Shown: positions 10,438-19,010 of the stretch, piece by piece
How positions within the stretch are numbered: the stretch's first letter is position 1
Layout of the letters: the number at the start of each line of letters is the position of its first letter
NCBI RefSeq assembly: GCF_900187265.1
Contig: NZ_LT906450.1
Location: 3,649,444-3,713,443, forward strand
Length of the DNA stretch: 64,000 nt
Source of the DNA: Rhodococcus rhodochrous
GTDB taxonomy: Bacteria > Actinomycetota > Actinomycetes > Mycobacteriales > Mycobacteriaceae
Reading direction: 5' to 3'
Made by a program: the position numbers and the translations under genes
Notes under the pieces: model-generated
The model's database searches: none
Seen by the model: the letters and a program-made list of their open reading frames with translations, nothing else
Told to the model about the DNA's origin: nothing

Positions 10438-11250
10438 ATGGGAGAACCCGATCACGTCTTCGACCCCGCCGCGGCCGCCGACGCCGCAGCCGCCGCTCTC
10501 GCCGAACGGACGGGGGTCGCCGAACACTCCGTCGCCGTCGTCCTCGGGTCCGGCTGGCGGGCCGCGGTCGAGAGTTTCGGCATTCCCGTCGCCACGATCC
10601 CCATGAACGAGCTGCCCGGCTTCGCACCGCCGACGGCAGCAGGCCATGCCGGGAACATCCACTCGGTGCGCGCCGGCGACAACGCCGTCCTCGTCCTCGC
10701 CGGTCGCATCCACGCCTACGAGGGGCACGATCTCGCCCGCGTCGTCCATCCCGTGCGCACGGCGGTCGCGGCGGGTGCCCGCACCGTCGTCCTCACCAAT
10801 GCGGCCGGTGGCATCGACCCCGAGTTCTCCGTGGGGCAGCCGGTTCTCATCTCGGACCACCTCAACCTCACCGGCCGCTCACCCCTGGTGGGTGCCCAGT
10901 TCGTCGACCTCGTCGACGCCTACTCGCCGGACCTGCGCGCGCTCGCCCGCGAGATCGATCCGTCGCTGCGCGAAGGGGTCTATGCCGGTCTGCCCGGGCC
11001 GCACTACGAGACCCCGGCGGAGATCCGGATGCTGCGCACCCTCGGCGCCGACCTCGTCGGCATGTCCACGGTCCACGAGACCATCGCGGCGCGCGCGGCC
11101 GGAGCGCGGGTGCTCGCGGTCTCGCTGGTGACCAACGCCGCGGCCGGCATCACCGGTGCTCCCCTCGACCACACCGAGGTACTGGCCGCGGGGCGTGCGG
11201 CCGCGACCCGGATGGGCGATCTCCTGCGCGATCTGGCGGCCCGGCTGTGA
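10438..11250 (+). CDS. punA: Purine nucleoside phosphorylase
   Basis: 270-residue trimeric-type PNP, which splits (deoxy)inosine or guanosine with phosphate into base and (deoxy)ribose-1-phosphate. Visible motifs are [12 protein letters not shown] (phosphate loop), [43 protein letters not shown] and the base-binding [16 protein letters not shown]. It overlaps the next gene by four bases (GTGA), coupling nucleoside breakdown to a sugar-phosphate mutase. A TAGGGT -10 at 10424-10429 ends eight bases before the ATG, consistent with a leaderless mRNA. Same position as M. tuberculosis Rv3307. Confidence 0.94.
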   Translation: MGEPDHVFDPAAAADAAAAALAERTGVAEHSVAVVLGSGWRAAVESFGIPVATIPMNELPGFAPPTAAGHAGNIHSVRAGDNAVLVLAGRIHAYEGHDLARVVHPVRTAVAAGARTVVLTNAAGGIDPEFSVGQPVLISDHLNLTGRSPLVGAQFVDLVDAYSPDLRALAREIDPSLREGVYAGLPGPHYETPAEIRMLRTLGADLVGMSTVHETIAARAAGARVLAVSLVTNAAAGITGAPLDHTEVLAAGRAAATRMGDLLRDLAARL

Positions 11251-12746
11251 CGCTGCGGTTCGGCACCGCGGGGTTGCGCGGCCCGGTCGGCGACGGACCG
11301 GACTGCATGAACGTGCCCGTCGTCGTCCGCACCACCGCCGGACTCGGGGCGTGGCTCGAGGCGAACGGGCAGGGCGGTGGCACCGTCGTCGTCGGCCGCG
11401 ACGCCCGTACGGGCTCGGCGGAATTCCACACCGCCGCGGCAGAGGTTCTCGCCGCGGCCGGCTTCGAGGTCGTCGCCTTCGGAGAGCCACTCCCCACGCC
11501 GGTGACCGCCTTCGCGGTACGGGCGCTGGGCGCCGTTGCGGGCGTGCAGATCACGGCATCGCACAATCCCGCCGCCGACAACGGGTACAAGGTCTATCTC
11601 GCCGACGGAGCGCAACTGGCCGCGCCCGCCGATCGGGAGATCGAAACGGCAATCGACGCCGTCGGCGATGCCGCGGACGTGCCCCGGGTGCCGGTCGCGC
11701 CGTCGGGGGACGACCTCGTCGACCGCTATCTCGCCCGGGTCGCGTCGCTCCCCCGCTCCCCGCATCGAGGCGTGCGTATCGCCCTGACGGCACTGCACGG
11801 TGTCGGTGGCGAGACGGCGGTCGCAGCCCTGCGTTCCGCGGGATTCGACGACGTCCACGTCGTGGCGTCCCAGTTCGCGCCGGATCCGGAGTTTCCCACG
11901 GTCGCCTTCCCCAACCCCGAGGAACCGGGCGCAACCGATGCTCTGCTCGCGCTGGCGGCCGAGGTCGACGCCGACATCGCCCTGGCGCTCGATCCCGACG
12001 CCGATCGTTGTGCCGTCGGTGTCCCGGGCCCGCAGGGATGGACGATGCTGCGCGGCGACGAGACCGGGGTCCTGCTCGGCGACCGGATCCTCGCGTCGTC
12101 GCCGCCCGGCTCGCTGGTCGCGACAACCATCGTCTCGTCGACCATGCTGGGACGGCTCGCGGCCGCACGCGGCGCGCGATATGCGCAGACGCTCACGGGT
12201 TTCAAGTGGCTCGCCCGTGCCGGTGACGGCCTCGTCTACGCGTACGAGGAGGCGATCGGGCACTGCGTGGATCCGGACGCTGTGCGCGACAAGGACGGCA
12301 TCGCGACCGCCGTGGTGGTCGCCGACTACGTCGCGGACCTGAAGCAGTCCGGCCGGACCCTGATCGACGCACTCGACGACCTGCATCGCGAACTCGGTGT
12401 CCACGTCGGCGATCAGGTGTCGATCCGCGTCGACGACCTGCAGCGCATCGGCGCCGTGATGACGCGACTGCGTGCGGAGCCTCCGACGACCCTCGCGGGT
12501 CTGGCGGTGACCGCGACCGATCTCGCCGAGAGCCCGGGACCGATGAGCACCGACGCCCTCGTCCTCGTCGGTCGCGCGGATGCCCCGGACGGGCCGGCGG
12601 TACGCGTGGTGGTGCGTCCGTCGGGCACCGAGCCGAAGCTCAAGGTCTACCTGGAGGTGGTCACGGAACGAGACCGCCCGACCGCGGAGGCGACACTCGA
12701 CGCCCTGCGCGGATGGGCGGCCTCGCTCGGTGACGAGAACCCCTGA
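11247..12746 (+). CDS. pmmB: Phosphohexose/phosphopentose mutase (PmmB)
   Basis: 499-residue alpha-D-phosphohexomutase with all four family landmarks: the phosphoserine loop [17 protein letters not shown], the Mg-binding loop [10 protein letters not shown], the sugar-binding loop [10 protein letters not shown] and the phosphate-binding C-terminal loop [13 protein letters not shown]. It overlaps PNP by four bases, so a role in interconverting the ribose- or deoxyribose-1-phosphate released by PNP is plausible. The M. tuberculosis orthologue is annotated as phosphomannomutase. The exact sugar cannot be read from sequence. A perfect palindrome covering its stop codon acts as terminator. Confidence 0.9.
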   Translation: MTLRFGTAGLRGPVGDGPDCMNVPVVVRTTAGLGAWLEANGQGGGTVVVGRDARTGSAEFHTAAAEVLAAAGFEVVAFGEPLPTPVTAFAVRALGAVAGVQITASHNPAADNGYKVYLADGAQLAAPADREIETAIDAVGDAADVPRVPVAPSGDDLVDRYLARVASLPRSPHRGVRIALTALHGVGGETAVAALRSAGFDDVHVVASQFAPDPEFPTVAFPNPEEPGATDALLALAAEVDADIALALDPDADRCAVGVPGPQGWTMLRGDETGVLLGDRILASSPPGSLVATTIVSSTMLGRLAAARGARYAQTLTGFKWLARAGDGLVYAYEEAIGHCVDPDAVRDKDGIATAVVVADYVADLKQSGRTLIDALDDLHRELGVHVGDQVSIRVDDLQRIGAVMTRLRAEPPTTLAGLAVTATDLAESPGPMSTDALVLVGRADAPDGPAVRVVVRPSGTEPKLKVYLEVVTERDRPTAEATLDALRGWAASLGDENP

Positions 12747-12770
12747 CCCGGCCGGATCCGGCCGGGTCAG
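12743..12770. terminator. Perfect 28-bp palindrome terminator between pmmB and the porin gene
   Basis: Fourteen-base arms (CTGACCCGGCCGGA and its complement) meet with no spacer, so the RNA hairpin would close on a GATC tetraloop. The left arm includes the pmmB stop codon. It lies between convergent genes and is symmetrical, so it may work in both directions. Confidence 0.75.
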
Positions 12771-12800
12771 GACCCGATTCGATCAGGCCTGCTGCTGCAA

Positions 12801-13502
12801 TCAGACCTGCTGCGGCACACCGTAGGTGACGACGGTGTTCCGGTCGGCGGTGACAGCCTTCAGGTACGGACGGATCATCACCGGTCCGATGGCTCCCGAG
12901 ACCGAGCCGTGCACGCCGACGATCCGGATGGTCGTCGAGCTGCCGTCGAACTCGAAGTCCTCGACGATCGGGACGGACGTGATGCCGCCCGGCTCGAGCG
13001 GGATCTCGATCTCCTGGGACGGGGTGATGTCGCCGCTGAGCGAACCACCCGCCTCCAGGCCGAGATCGAGCGAGGCACCACCTTCGTTGTCGAGCGAGAG
13101 GCCGATGGCTGCACCGTTCTCCACGCCCCAGGACAGACTCGGAGTGATGACGGTGACCGTCGCCCCCGGCAGCGCGACCGGGTAGCCGACCTGGAAACCG
13201 ACCTCCACCGCCGTCCCGGCGAAGTTCGCCGCGTTCGGACCGGTGATCCGAACGGTCGCAACCTCGTCGTGGAAGAACTCGACACTCAGCGGTGAGCTGT
13301 CGAGCGGCGGCACCGACTGTGTCGAGGTGTCGGCCTGGATCACTTCGATCGCGTGCCCTCCGTCCAACGGGAGGATGCGCGAGTTGTCGACAGCGGCCGC
13401 AGCCGTGCCGTGACTCGTCACGGCAGCGAGGACGGCGACCGCGCCCACCGAAGCCGCTCTGACACTTCCACGAATCAGTTTGCGGGAGAAGATTCTTGCC
13501 AT
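12801..13502 (-). CDS. MspA-family outer (mycolic) membrane porin
   Basis: 233-residue secreted protein. Residues 1-37 form a signal peptide (twin basic start, hydrophobic stretch, TAAAA cleavage region). The mature part resembles MspA porins of mycolic-acid bacteria: VDNSRILPLDGGHAIEVIQ matches the MspA N-terminus, VRITGPNAANFAGTAVEVGFQVGYP matches the ‘GPGADEFEGTLELGYQIGFP’ block, and GVHGSVSGAIGPVMIRPYLK...TYG matches its C-terminal strands. Such octamers make hydrophilic channels through the mycolic layer. Cysteine-free, as expected. The upstream 165 bp to upp show no clear regulatory motif. Identification is by recalled family similarity. Confidence 0.82.
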   Translation of the reverse strand: MARIFSRKLIRGSVRAASVGAVAVLAAVTSHGTAAAAVDNSRILPLDGGHAIEVIQADTSTQSVPPLDSSPLSVEFFHDEVATVRITGPNAANFAGTAVEVGFQVGYPVALPGATVTVITPSLSWGVENGAAIGLSLDNEGGASLDLGLEAGGSLSGDITPSQEIEIPLEPGGITSVPIVEDFEFDGSSTTIRIVGVHGSVSGAIGPVMIRPYLKAVTADRNTVVTYGVPQQV

Positions 13503-13667
13503 TCCGCCGACCCCATCTCTGGCTGTACCTACGCAGTGGACTTCACACGGAGCACACCGCGCGTAGGAAGAAATCGAGACCTGCGGGTTGTTTTCGGATA
13601 ACGAGATGACTGCGGTCGTGTGTCACATTCGTACCGCCAGTCACACGAGTAACAGGCGGCGGACGAT

Positions 13668-14291
13668 CTATCGCGGTCCGAACTGCCTGTCCCCCGCGTC
13701 ACCGAGGCCCGGCACGATGTACTTGTTCTCATTGAGACCTTCGTCGACCGACGCCGTGACCAACCGGACCGGATGCCCCGACGCAGCAAGGGCCTCGACG
13801 CCCTGCGGTGCTGCGACCACACAGATCGCGGTGATGTCCGTGGCGCCGCGCTGGGCGAGGATGTCGAGGGTGTGCACCATCGACCCGCCGGTCGCGAGCA
13901 TCGGGTCGAGCACGAAGACGGGAAGACCCGACAGGTCCTCCGGCAGCGACTCCAGATAGGGCACCGGCTCGAAGGTCTTCTCGTCGCGAGCGAGACCGAC
14001 GAAACCGACCTGCGCCTGAGGAATCAGGGCGTGGGCCTGTTCGACCATGCCGAGGCCGGCGCGAAGGACCGGGACGAGCAACGGCGGCTGCTGCAGCCGC
14101 ACTCCCGTCGTCACCGCGACCGGCGTCTTGACGTCGAACGTCTCGGTGGGCGCATCGCGCACCGCCTCGTAGACGAGCATCTGGGTGAGCCGCCTCAACG
14201 CGTGCCGGAAGGCAGCGTTGTCGCTGCGTTCGTCGCGAAGGATGGTCAGGAGCGAAGCAGCGAGCGGGTGGTCGACGACGAGCGAATCCAT
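13668..14291 (-). CDS. upp: Uracil phosphoribosyltransferase
   Basis: 207-residue salvage enzyme that joins uracil and PRPP to make UMP. The PRPP-binding loop is [14 protein letters not shown] (residues about 125-138), with [10 protein letters not shown] and the C-terminal uracil site [23 protein letters not shown] 14291 was chosen because the length then fits the family and TATCCT ends six bases upstream (leaderless). The longer upstream frame overlaps the ESX-like gene on the other strand. Same location as M. tuberculosis Rv3309c. Confidence 0.95.
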   Translation of the reverse strand: MDSLVVDHPLAASLLTILRDERSDNAAFRHALRRLTQMLVYEAVRDAPTETFDVKTPVAVTTGVRLQQPPLLVPVLRAGLGMVEQAHALIPQAQVGFVGLARDEKTFEPVPYLESLPEDLSGLPVFVLDPMLATGGSMVHTLDILAQRGATDITAICVVAAPQGVEALAASGHPVRLVTASVDEGLNENKYIVPGLGDAGDRQFGPR

Positions 14292-14403
14292 GTCCGAAGG
14301 ATAGAACGACGGAACCGATCGGCAGTCGGGTGCGTCGAACCCGGCAGGGACGGAACCCTCCGAAGGTGCCGAATCCCACAGGAACGACGCGAGGGGCGAC
14401 GAG

Positions 14404-14763
14404 GTGACCGAGAACTCCGGCAGGGACGCGATACGGATCGACACGAGTGCCGTCAGGAGGTTCGGCGACGACGCCGCCGAACTGGCCGCGCGCCTGCACG
14501 AGGCCGCCGAACGGACACGGCACGGCGCCCCCTCGGCGCTGAGCGCCGCACTGGGTCCGATCGGGGCACCCGTGCTCGCCGCTCTCACCGCGACCCACAC
14601 CGCGCACGTGCGCGATCTCGGCCGACTCGGCGACCTGCTCGGCGGAATGGGAGACGCCGCGAAGGTCTCCGCGGCCGCCTACGAGCGGACCACCCACGAG
14701 ACCGCCACACGACTCGGCTCCACCACCGCCACACGACTCGGCTCCGCCTCGGAGACGCTGTGA
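14404..14763 (+). CDS. Small helical ESX/type VII-secretion-like protein
   Basis: 119-residue, Ala-rich helical protein from GTG 14404 with GAGGGG upstream. The pattern ([25 protein letters not shown] ... [49 protein letters not shown]) is that of the EspC-like/WXG100-superfamily proteins found near type VII secretion genes: two long amphipathic helices ending with a Y-x3-(D/E)-like element (AAYERTTHE). Its tail contains a tandem heptad, TATRLGS twice, from a 24-bp DNA repeat at 14700-14747. It overlaps the NlpC/P60 gene by four bases. A role as an export partner is inference; no secretion ATPase is in the window. Confidence 0.7.
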   Translation: MTENSGRDAIRIDTSAVRRFGDDAAELAARLHEAAERTRHGAPSALSAALGPIGAPVLAALTATHTAHVRDLGRLGDLLGGMGDAAKVSAAAYERTTHETATRLGSTTATRLGSASETL

Positions 14764-15755
14764 TCTCCGCCGATGTGCTCGCTGCACCGTTGACCGGCCT
14801 GCTCGACGCGTTCGGCACCACGCTGCCACCCGGCGTCGATCCGGGCGAGATGGTGCGCATCGGTGCGCAGTGGGCCGAGGAGGTGCACGCGGCCGGACGC
14901 GACGCCGTCGCCGAGCTCGCCTGGGCCTGGTGCGGCACGGCCGCCTCGCAGGCCGTCGCGAGTGCCGAGCAGCTGCTCGCCGACGTCCTCACTGCGGCCG
15001 ATCGTGGGTCGGCGCTGGCCGGGATCGCGCTCGAAGCGACCGTCACGGTGGTCACCGGTGCGGCCGAGATCGCGCGTCTCGTCGACTCGTTCGTCACCTT
15101 CGCCGAGCGGGCCGCACCCGCGACGTCGCTCCCGCAAGGTCGGCTCGCGCTCCTCGCGGTGGCGATCGACCACCTCGTCGCCGGGTTGGACGTGCTGACA
15201 CGGGTGACCGGAACGCTCGCGGAGCTGACCGATCGGACGTCCGCGCTCCTGCCGCCCGAGCCCTCCGCTCCCCCGCTCGGCTCCGGCGACCACCGCGACC
15301 CCGACCCGGCCGGCGACGAGCCACGCACGTTGCACACCTTCGGTGGAGGATTCTCCGCGGGCGTGGAGGTGAGACTCCCGGACGGAAGCGTCAGCCTGGC
15401 ACCGAACGAGACGGCAGCGGCAGCGGTGCGCCACGCCCTTGCCCAGCAGGGCACTCCGTACGTGTGGGGCGGCACGAGCCCCGGCTCCGGGCTCGACTGC
15501 AGCGGACTGACGCAGTACGCCTACGCGCAGGCCGGCGTCGAACTGCCGCGGTTGGCGCAGGAACAGGACGTCGGCACACGGGTGGATCCTGCGGCCGCCC
15601 TGCCCGGAGACCTCGTCGTATGGGACGGGCACGTGGCGATGGTGGTGGGCAACGGCCTCATGGTCGAGGCGGGCGACCCCGTCTCCGTGACGCCGATGCG
15701 CACCGGCAACGGAGGAATGGCCTTCCACGGCGTCTACCGACCCACCGCCGGCTGA
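14760..15755 (+). CDS. NlpC/P60 (C40) cell-wall endopeptidase with N-terminal helical ESX-like domain
   Basis: 331 residues from GTG 14760, overlapping the previous stop (GTGA). Residues 1-165 are Ala-rich and helical without a signal peptide and resemble the helical leading domains of type VII-associated proteins. A Pro/Asp-rich linker (about 165-200) leads to a C40 domain: catalytic Cys247 in GLDCSGLTQYAYAQ, His291 in GDLVVWDGHVAMVVG, then GLMVEAGDPVSV. Such enzymes cut the D-Glu–mDAP bond in peptidoglycan stems, as RipA/RipB do. With no Sec signal and an ESX-like partner upstream, export by a type VII route is likely but inferred. Confidence 0.85.
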   Translation: MISADVLAAPLTGLLDAFGTTLPPGVDPGEMVRIGAQWAEEVHAAGRDAVAELAWAWCGTAASQAVASAEQLLADVLTAADRGSALAGIALEATVTVVTGAAEIARLVDSFVTFAERAAPATSLPQGRLALLAVAIDHLVAGLDVLTRVTGTLAELTDRTSALLPPEPSAPPLGSGDHRDPDPAGDEPRTLHTFGGGFSAGVEVRLPDGSVSLAPNETAAAAVRHALAQQGTPYVWGGTSPGSGLDCSGLTQYAYAQAGVELPRLAQEQDVGTRVDPAAALPGDLVVWDGHVAMVVGNGLMVEAGDPVSVTPMRTGNGGMAFHGVYRPTAG

Positions 15756-15814
15756 TTCCCGAGAATTCCGCACCGGGCGGGAACCGGCCGGGCTCGCGCT
15801 GCGTCCAACCCGGT

Positions 15815-16129
15815 ATGGACAGCACGACGACGGAACCGATCACGGCCACCGCCCACAACCGGGCCGGGACGATCTCGGTGCGGACGACGGACGGTGGACT
15901 GCCCGTGGACCTTCGCATCGACCCCCGCGAGTTGCGTTACGGAGCCCGGCAACTGGCCGATCAGATCCTCGCCCTGAACCGGCAGGCCGCTCTCGAGGCC
16001 GCGGTGGTCCGCGGTGAACACCTCGCCGCCGAAGGGGTCCCTCGCGAGATCCTCGACCGGATGCGGCTGCCGTCCCGCGCCGACCTCGCGGACGGACCGG
16101 CCGCTCATCGACGAGGTCTCGTCCGATGA
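15815..16129 (+). CDS. YbaB/EbfC-like small protein
   Basis: 104-residue protein, third gene of the ESX-like cluster, 59 bases after the C40 gene and overlapping the next gene by four bases (ATGA). The central part (ISVRTTDGGLPVDLRIDPRELRYGARQLADQILALNRQAALEA) has the beta-hairpin plus helix pattern of YbaB/EbfC-type proteins that accompany type VII secretion clusters in actinobacteria. The C-terminal tail is basic and probably disordered. Function unknown; a chaperone or nucleic-acid-binding role would be speculation. Confidence 0.6.
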   Translation: MDSTTTEPITATAHNRAGTISVRTTDGGLPVDLRIDPRELRYGARQLADQILALNRQAALEAAVVRGEHLAAEGVPREILDRMRLPSRADLADGPAAHRRGLVR

Positions 16130-16473
16130 GCGAACGGATGGTGGAGGCGATCGTCGACCGAGCCCACGTCGGGCTCGATGCACTCGAACGCACAGTGGAG
16201 AGGCTCGGTGCGGTCCGGGGCACCGCGAGCAGCCCCGATGGACGGGTGACCGCCCGCGTGGACGGTTCGGGAGCGCTCGAAGGACTCGAGCTGGCCGAGC
16301 CGATCGGCGGTACCGATCCCCGGGAGCTGGCCGCGGTGATCCTCGCGACCGTGCACGAGGCCGCACGGCGGGCCGCTGTCGCGCGCGTCTCCGCGATGGA
16401 CGATCTCCGCGCGGCACTCGCCGCGAGCGACTGCGGCCCGGTCACCGCGGGCGACCGTGCGGTAACGCAATGA
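16126..16473 (+). CDS. YbaB/EbfC-family protein
   Basis: 115-residue last gene of the cluster. It begins with a helix (MVEAIVDRAHVGLDALERTVERL), followed by the YbaB-type sheet and helix VTARVDGSGALEGLELAEPIGGTDPRELAAVILATVHEAARRAA. This is the usual layout of the YbaB/EbfC fold. It is translationally coupled to the previous, similar gene, so the two may form a heterodimer (inference). In mycobacteria comparable proteins sit in ESX loci. Confidence 0.65.
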   Translation: MSERMVEAIVDRAHVGLDALERTVERLGAVRGTASSPDGRVTARVDGSGALEGLELAEPIGGTDPRELAAVILATVHEAARRAAVARVSAMDDLRAALAASDCGPVTAGDRAVTQ

Positions 16474-16533
16474 AACCGGTACCGAGCTGCCCCCGGCTAT
16501 ATTCTCGGCGCGGACATGGCTAGGCTTCGCGCC

Positions 16534-17781
16534 ATGGCTGGAGACATCGTCCCGATCGAGCTCGGTCTCACCGACGGCAACCTCGTGACGCTCTGGGCGC
16601 CGCGCTGGCGCGAAGGCGACGACGAGTGGGAGGCATTCCTCGGCCACGGCGACGACCTGTACGCCTTCCCGTCGGTTCCCGAACTCGTCGCGTTCGTGCG
16701 TTCGGGTGCCGACAACGACCTCGTCGAGCACGAGGCGTGGCCGATCGTGTCCAAGCTCGCGGCCTCGGAGTTCGAGCCCGACGAGCCGCACACCTACGAC
16801 CTCGTCGGCGTACCCGAACTCGTGGCCGACGACCCGGATCCCGTCTCGGTGTCCGAGCTGCAGGACACCTTCGACATCGTGAGCATCCTCGGCGATGTCT
16901 GCGATCTCGACGTCGTGACGAAGTTCTTCGAACGCGAGGAGATCGACCTCCTGCTGCAGCACGGTGTCTCGGCCTTCCGCACCCGTGAGGGCCTCGACCT
17001 GTGGAATCGCATCGGGACCGCGGTCGCGCAGGACTGGGACGACGTGATCGACGCGCTCGACGCCGTGATCTCCACTCCCGACGTCGACGCCGCGGTGGTC
17101 GCCGAGATCGAATCCGAGCTCGTGGCGGTCGACGAGAACGAGGTCGAGGCGGACGACACGGTCGAGGACGTCGACGCCGACGACGAGTACGAGTTCATCG
17201 ACGGCGAGGACGATGACGACGAGGACGACGGCTACGAGTTCTGGGCGCGGGTCGGCATCGATCCCATCCGGATCATCACGACCGACGGCACCTGGTACTC
17301 GCTGCGGTGCTACGTGAACGACGACGCAGTCTTCCTCGGCCACGACGGCACCATCGACGTCTTCCCGTCCGAGCGCGCGCTGGCCCGCCACCTCGCCGAC
17401 AACCACGACCACGACCTCGCGACGCTCGAGCCGTACACGGAGATCCAGCTCGCGGCTGTCGACGGATCGCTCGACGTGACGGTCACCGATGACAACGTCT
17501 ACGTGCTCACCGGAATCGCCGACGACATCGCCCAGGGTGTCGCGGCCGTCGACCCCGATCAGCTCGAACTGGCGGTCGAGTTGTTCGTCGACGCAGCGAA
17601 CTTCGCGGACGACGACTCGACGGAGGCCGCGCTCGCCGCGTCCACGGAGCTCGGCTGGTTCGTCAACCACGTGATCGAACCCGATTCGGAACGCACGGCG
17701 CCCAAGCCGCCGTTCGACGCCGAGTCCCTCGCCTGGCGCGAGCTCGAGCGCGAGTTCGACGCGCGACTGCGCCGGCACTGA
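16534..17781 (+). CDS. Conserved acidic two-repeat protein (Rv3311-like), function unknown
   Basis: 415 residues from ATG 16534, chosen because TAGGCT (16521-16526) ends seven bases upstream. It lies between upp and add, where M. tuberculosis has Rv3311, a conserved protein of nearly the same length. The sequence is a tandem duplication: FLGHGDDLYAFPSVPELVAF near residue 35 pairs with FLGHDGTIDVFPSERALARH near residue 265. Each is followed by a (Y)xL.G(V/I) block (YDLVGVPE and YVLTGIADD). A very acidic linker (DGEDDDDEDDGYE, about residue 225) joins the halves. There is no signal peptide, membrane segment or catalytic motif I recognise. A tandem DNA repeat begins at its stop codon. Confidence 0.8.
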   Translation: MAGDIVPIELGLTDGNLVTLWAPRWREGDDEWEAFLGHGDDLYAFPSVPELVAFVRSGADNDLVEHEAWPIVSKLAASEFEPDEPHTYDLVGVPELVADDPDPVSVSELQDTFDIVSILGDVCDLDVVTKFFEREEIDLLLQHGVSAFRTREGLDLWNRIGTAVAQDWDDVIDALDAVISTPDVDAAVVAEIESELVAVDENEVEADDTVEDVDADDEYEFIDGEDDDDEDDGYEFWARVGIDPIRIITTDGTWYSLRCYVNDDAVFLGHDGTIDVFPSERALARHLADNHDHDLATLEPYTEIQLAAVDGSLDVTVTDDNVYVLTGIADDIAQGVAAVDPDQLELAVELFVDAANFADDDSTEAALAASTELGWFVNHVIEPDSERTAPKPPFDAESLAWRELEREFDARLRRH

Positions 17782-17868
17782 CGCGCGGGTCGCGTCGGGT
17801 CGGCACTGACGCGGGTCGCGTCGGGTCGGCACTGACGCGGGTCGCGTCGGGTCGGCACCGACGCGGGT
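17774..17868. repeat. 26-bp tandem repeat, about 3.5 copies, between Rv3311-like gene and add
   Basis: Units start with GGCACTGACGCG and end with GTCGCGTCGGGTC: copy 1 at 17774-17801 (28 bp, with a GC insertion), copies 2 and 3 at 17802-17827 and 17828-17853 (identical 26 bp), then a partial fourth copy with one change to 17868. The first copy contains the last codons and stop of the upstream gene and the last copy touches the add stop, so the array fills the whole convergent gap. Confidence 0.92.
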
Positions 17869-18953
17869 TACCCGACGAGGACGGCGTATCCCGGCTTGAT
17901 GACGTCGTCGATCAGTTCCAGTCGCTGGTCGAACGGGAGGAAGGCCGACTTCATCGCGTTGATCGTGAACCGTTCGAGGTCGACCCAGCCGTAGTCGAAG
18001 GTCTCGACGAGCCGAACCATCTCCTGCGTCATCGTGGTGTCGCTCATCAACCGGTTGTCGGTGTTGACGGTGACGCGGAAGCGCAGGCGGGCCAGCAGGT
18101 CGAAGGGATGCTCGGCGAGGGTGCGAACCGCGCCGGTCTGCACGTTCGACGACGGGCACAGTTCGAGCGGGATGCGCTTGTCGCGGATGTAGTTGGCGAG
18201 CCGGCCCAGGGTGGCGGTCCCGTCGTCGTGCACTTCGATGTCGTCGACGATGCGCACGCCGTGGCCGAGCCTGTCGGTGCCGCAGAAGGCGACCGCTTCG
18301 TGGATGGACGGGAGCCCGAACGCCTCACCGGCGTGGATCGTGAAGTGCGCGTTGGCCGCGCGGGTGTACTCGAAGGCGTCGAGATGACGGCTCGGCGGAT
18401 TGCCCGCCTCGGCGCCGGCGATGTCGAAACCCGCCACGCCGCGATCCCGGAAGCGCACGGCGAGTTCGGCGATCTCCAACGAGCGCGCCGCGTGCCGCAT
18501 CGCGGTGAGCAGGCAGCGCACCCGGATGCGACGACCTCCCGCAGCCACCTCCGATTCCCCGGCGCGGAAGCCTTCGAGGACGTGCTCGACGACCTCGTCC
18601 AGCGACAGTCCCTTCTCCAGGTGCTGCTCGGGTGCGAACCGCACCTCGGCGTAGACGACGCCGTCGTCGGCGAGGTCGAGGACGCATTCGCGTGCGACGC
18701 GTTCGAGTCCTTCGGCCGTCTGCATCACGGCGACGGTGTGCTCGAAGGTTTCGAGATAGCGCTCGAGCGACCCGCTGTCGGCGGACTCGCGGAACCACCG
18801 GGCGAGATCCGCTTCGGTGTCCGCGGGCAACGACCACCCGCACGCGTCCGCGAGTTCGAGGACCGTCCTGGGACGGAGGCCGCCGTCCAGGTGGTCGTGG
18901 AGGACCACTTTGGGTGCGGTGCGAACGAGTTCGGGAGTCAGACGGCCGTTCAT
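17868..18953 (-). CDS. add: Adenosine deaminase
   Basis: 361-residue zinc enzyme converting (deoxy)adenosine to (deoxy)inosine. The metal site HDHLDGG is at residues 19-25, HAGEAFG supplies the second His ligand plus the catalytic Glu, [10 protein letters not shown] the third region, and [11 protein letters not shown] and VNTDNRLMS (the SxNTDD-like metal Asp block) complete the family pattern. A leaderless start is likely: TACCGT ends seven bases before ATG. It works with PNP and the deoA/cdd pair in nucleoside salvage. Same place as M. tuberculosis Rv3313c. Confidence 0.95.
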   Translation of the reverse strand: MNGRLTPELVRTAPKVVLHDHLDGGLRPRTVLELADACGWSLPADTEADLARWFRESADSGSLERYLETFEHTVAVMQTAEGLERVARECVLDLADDGVVYAEVRFAPEQHLEKGLSLDEVVEHVLEGFRAGESEVAAGGRRIRVRCLLTAMRHAARSLEIAELAVRFRDRGVAGFDIAGAEAGNPPSRHLDAFEYTRAANAHFTIHAGEAFGLPSIHEAVAFCGTDRLGHGVRIVDDIEVHDDGTATLGRLANYIRDKRIPLELCPSSNVQTGAVRTLAEHPFDLLARLRFRVTVNTDNRLMSDTTMTQEMVRLVETFDYGWVDLERFTINAMKSAFLPFDQRLELIDDVIKPGYAVLVG

Positions 18954-19010
18954 GATCGGGACGGTAGTCGGCGGCGGCCGGTTCCGCTCGGTCTCCGGCC
19001 GCCGGACCCG

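Noticed and set aside
8470-11250. A 926-codon plus-strand open frame across the amidohydrolase and enoyl-CoA hydratase genes
   Set aside because: Only its last part (from 10438) is the PNP gene; the rest is antisense to well-supported genes and is an effect of high GC with few stop codons.
12770-12815. Short duplicated segment at the end of the porin gene (GCAGCAGGCCTGA-like, twice)
   Set aside because: Only about 14 imperfect bases, one copy being the stop-codon region itself; too short to call a feature.
13560-13667. Possible CRP/GlxR site (TGTG...CACA) between the porin gene and upp
   Set aside because: The TGTG and TCACA elements present do not have the required N6 spacing, so no site is called.
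17774-17868. Possible CRISPR array
   Set aside because: The units are directly adjacent with no spacers and no cas genes are nearby; it is a minisatellite. The same holds for the arrays at 24410 and 41535.
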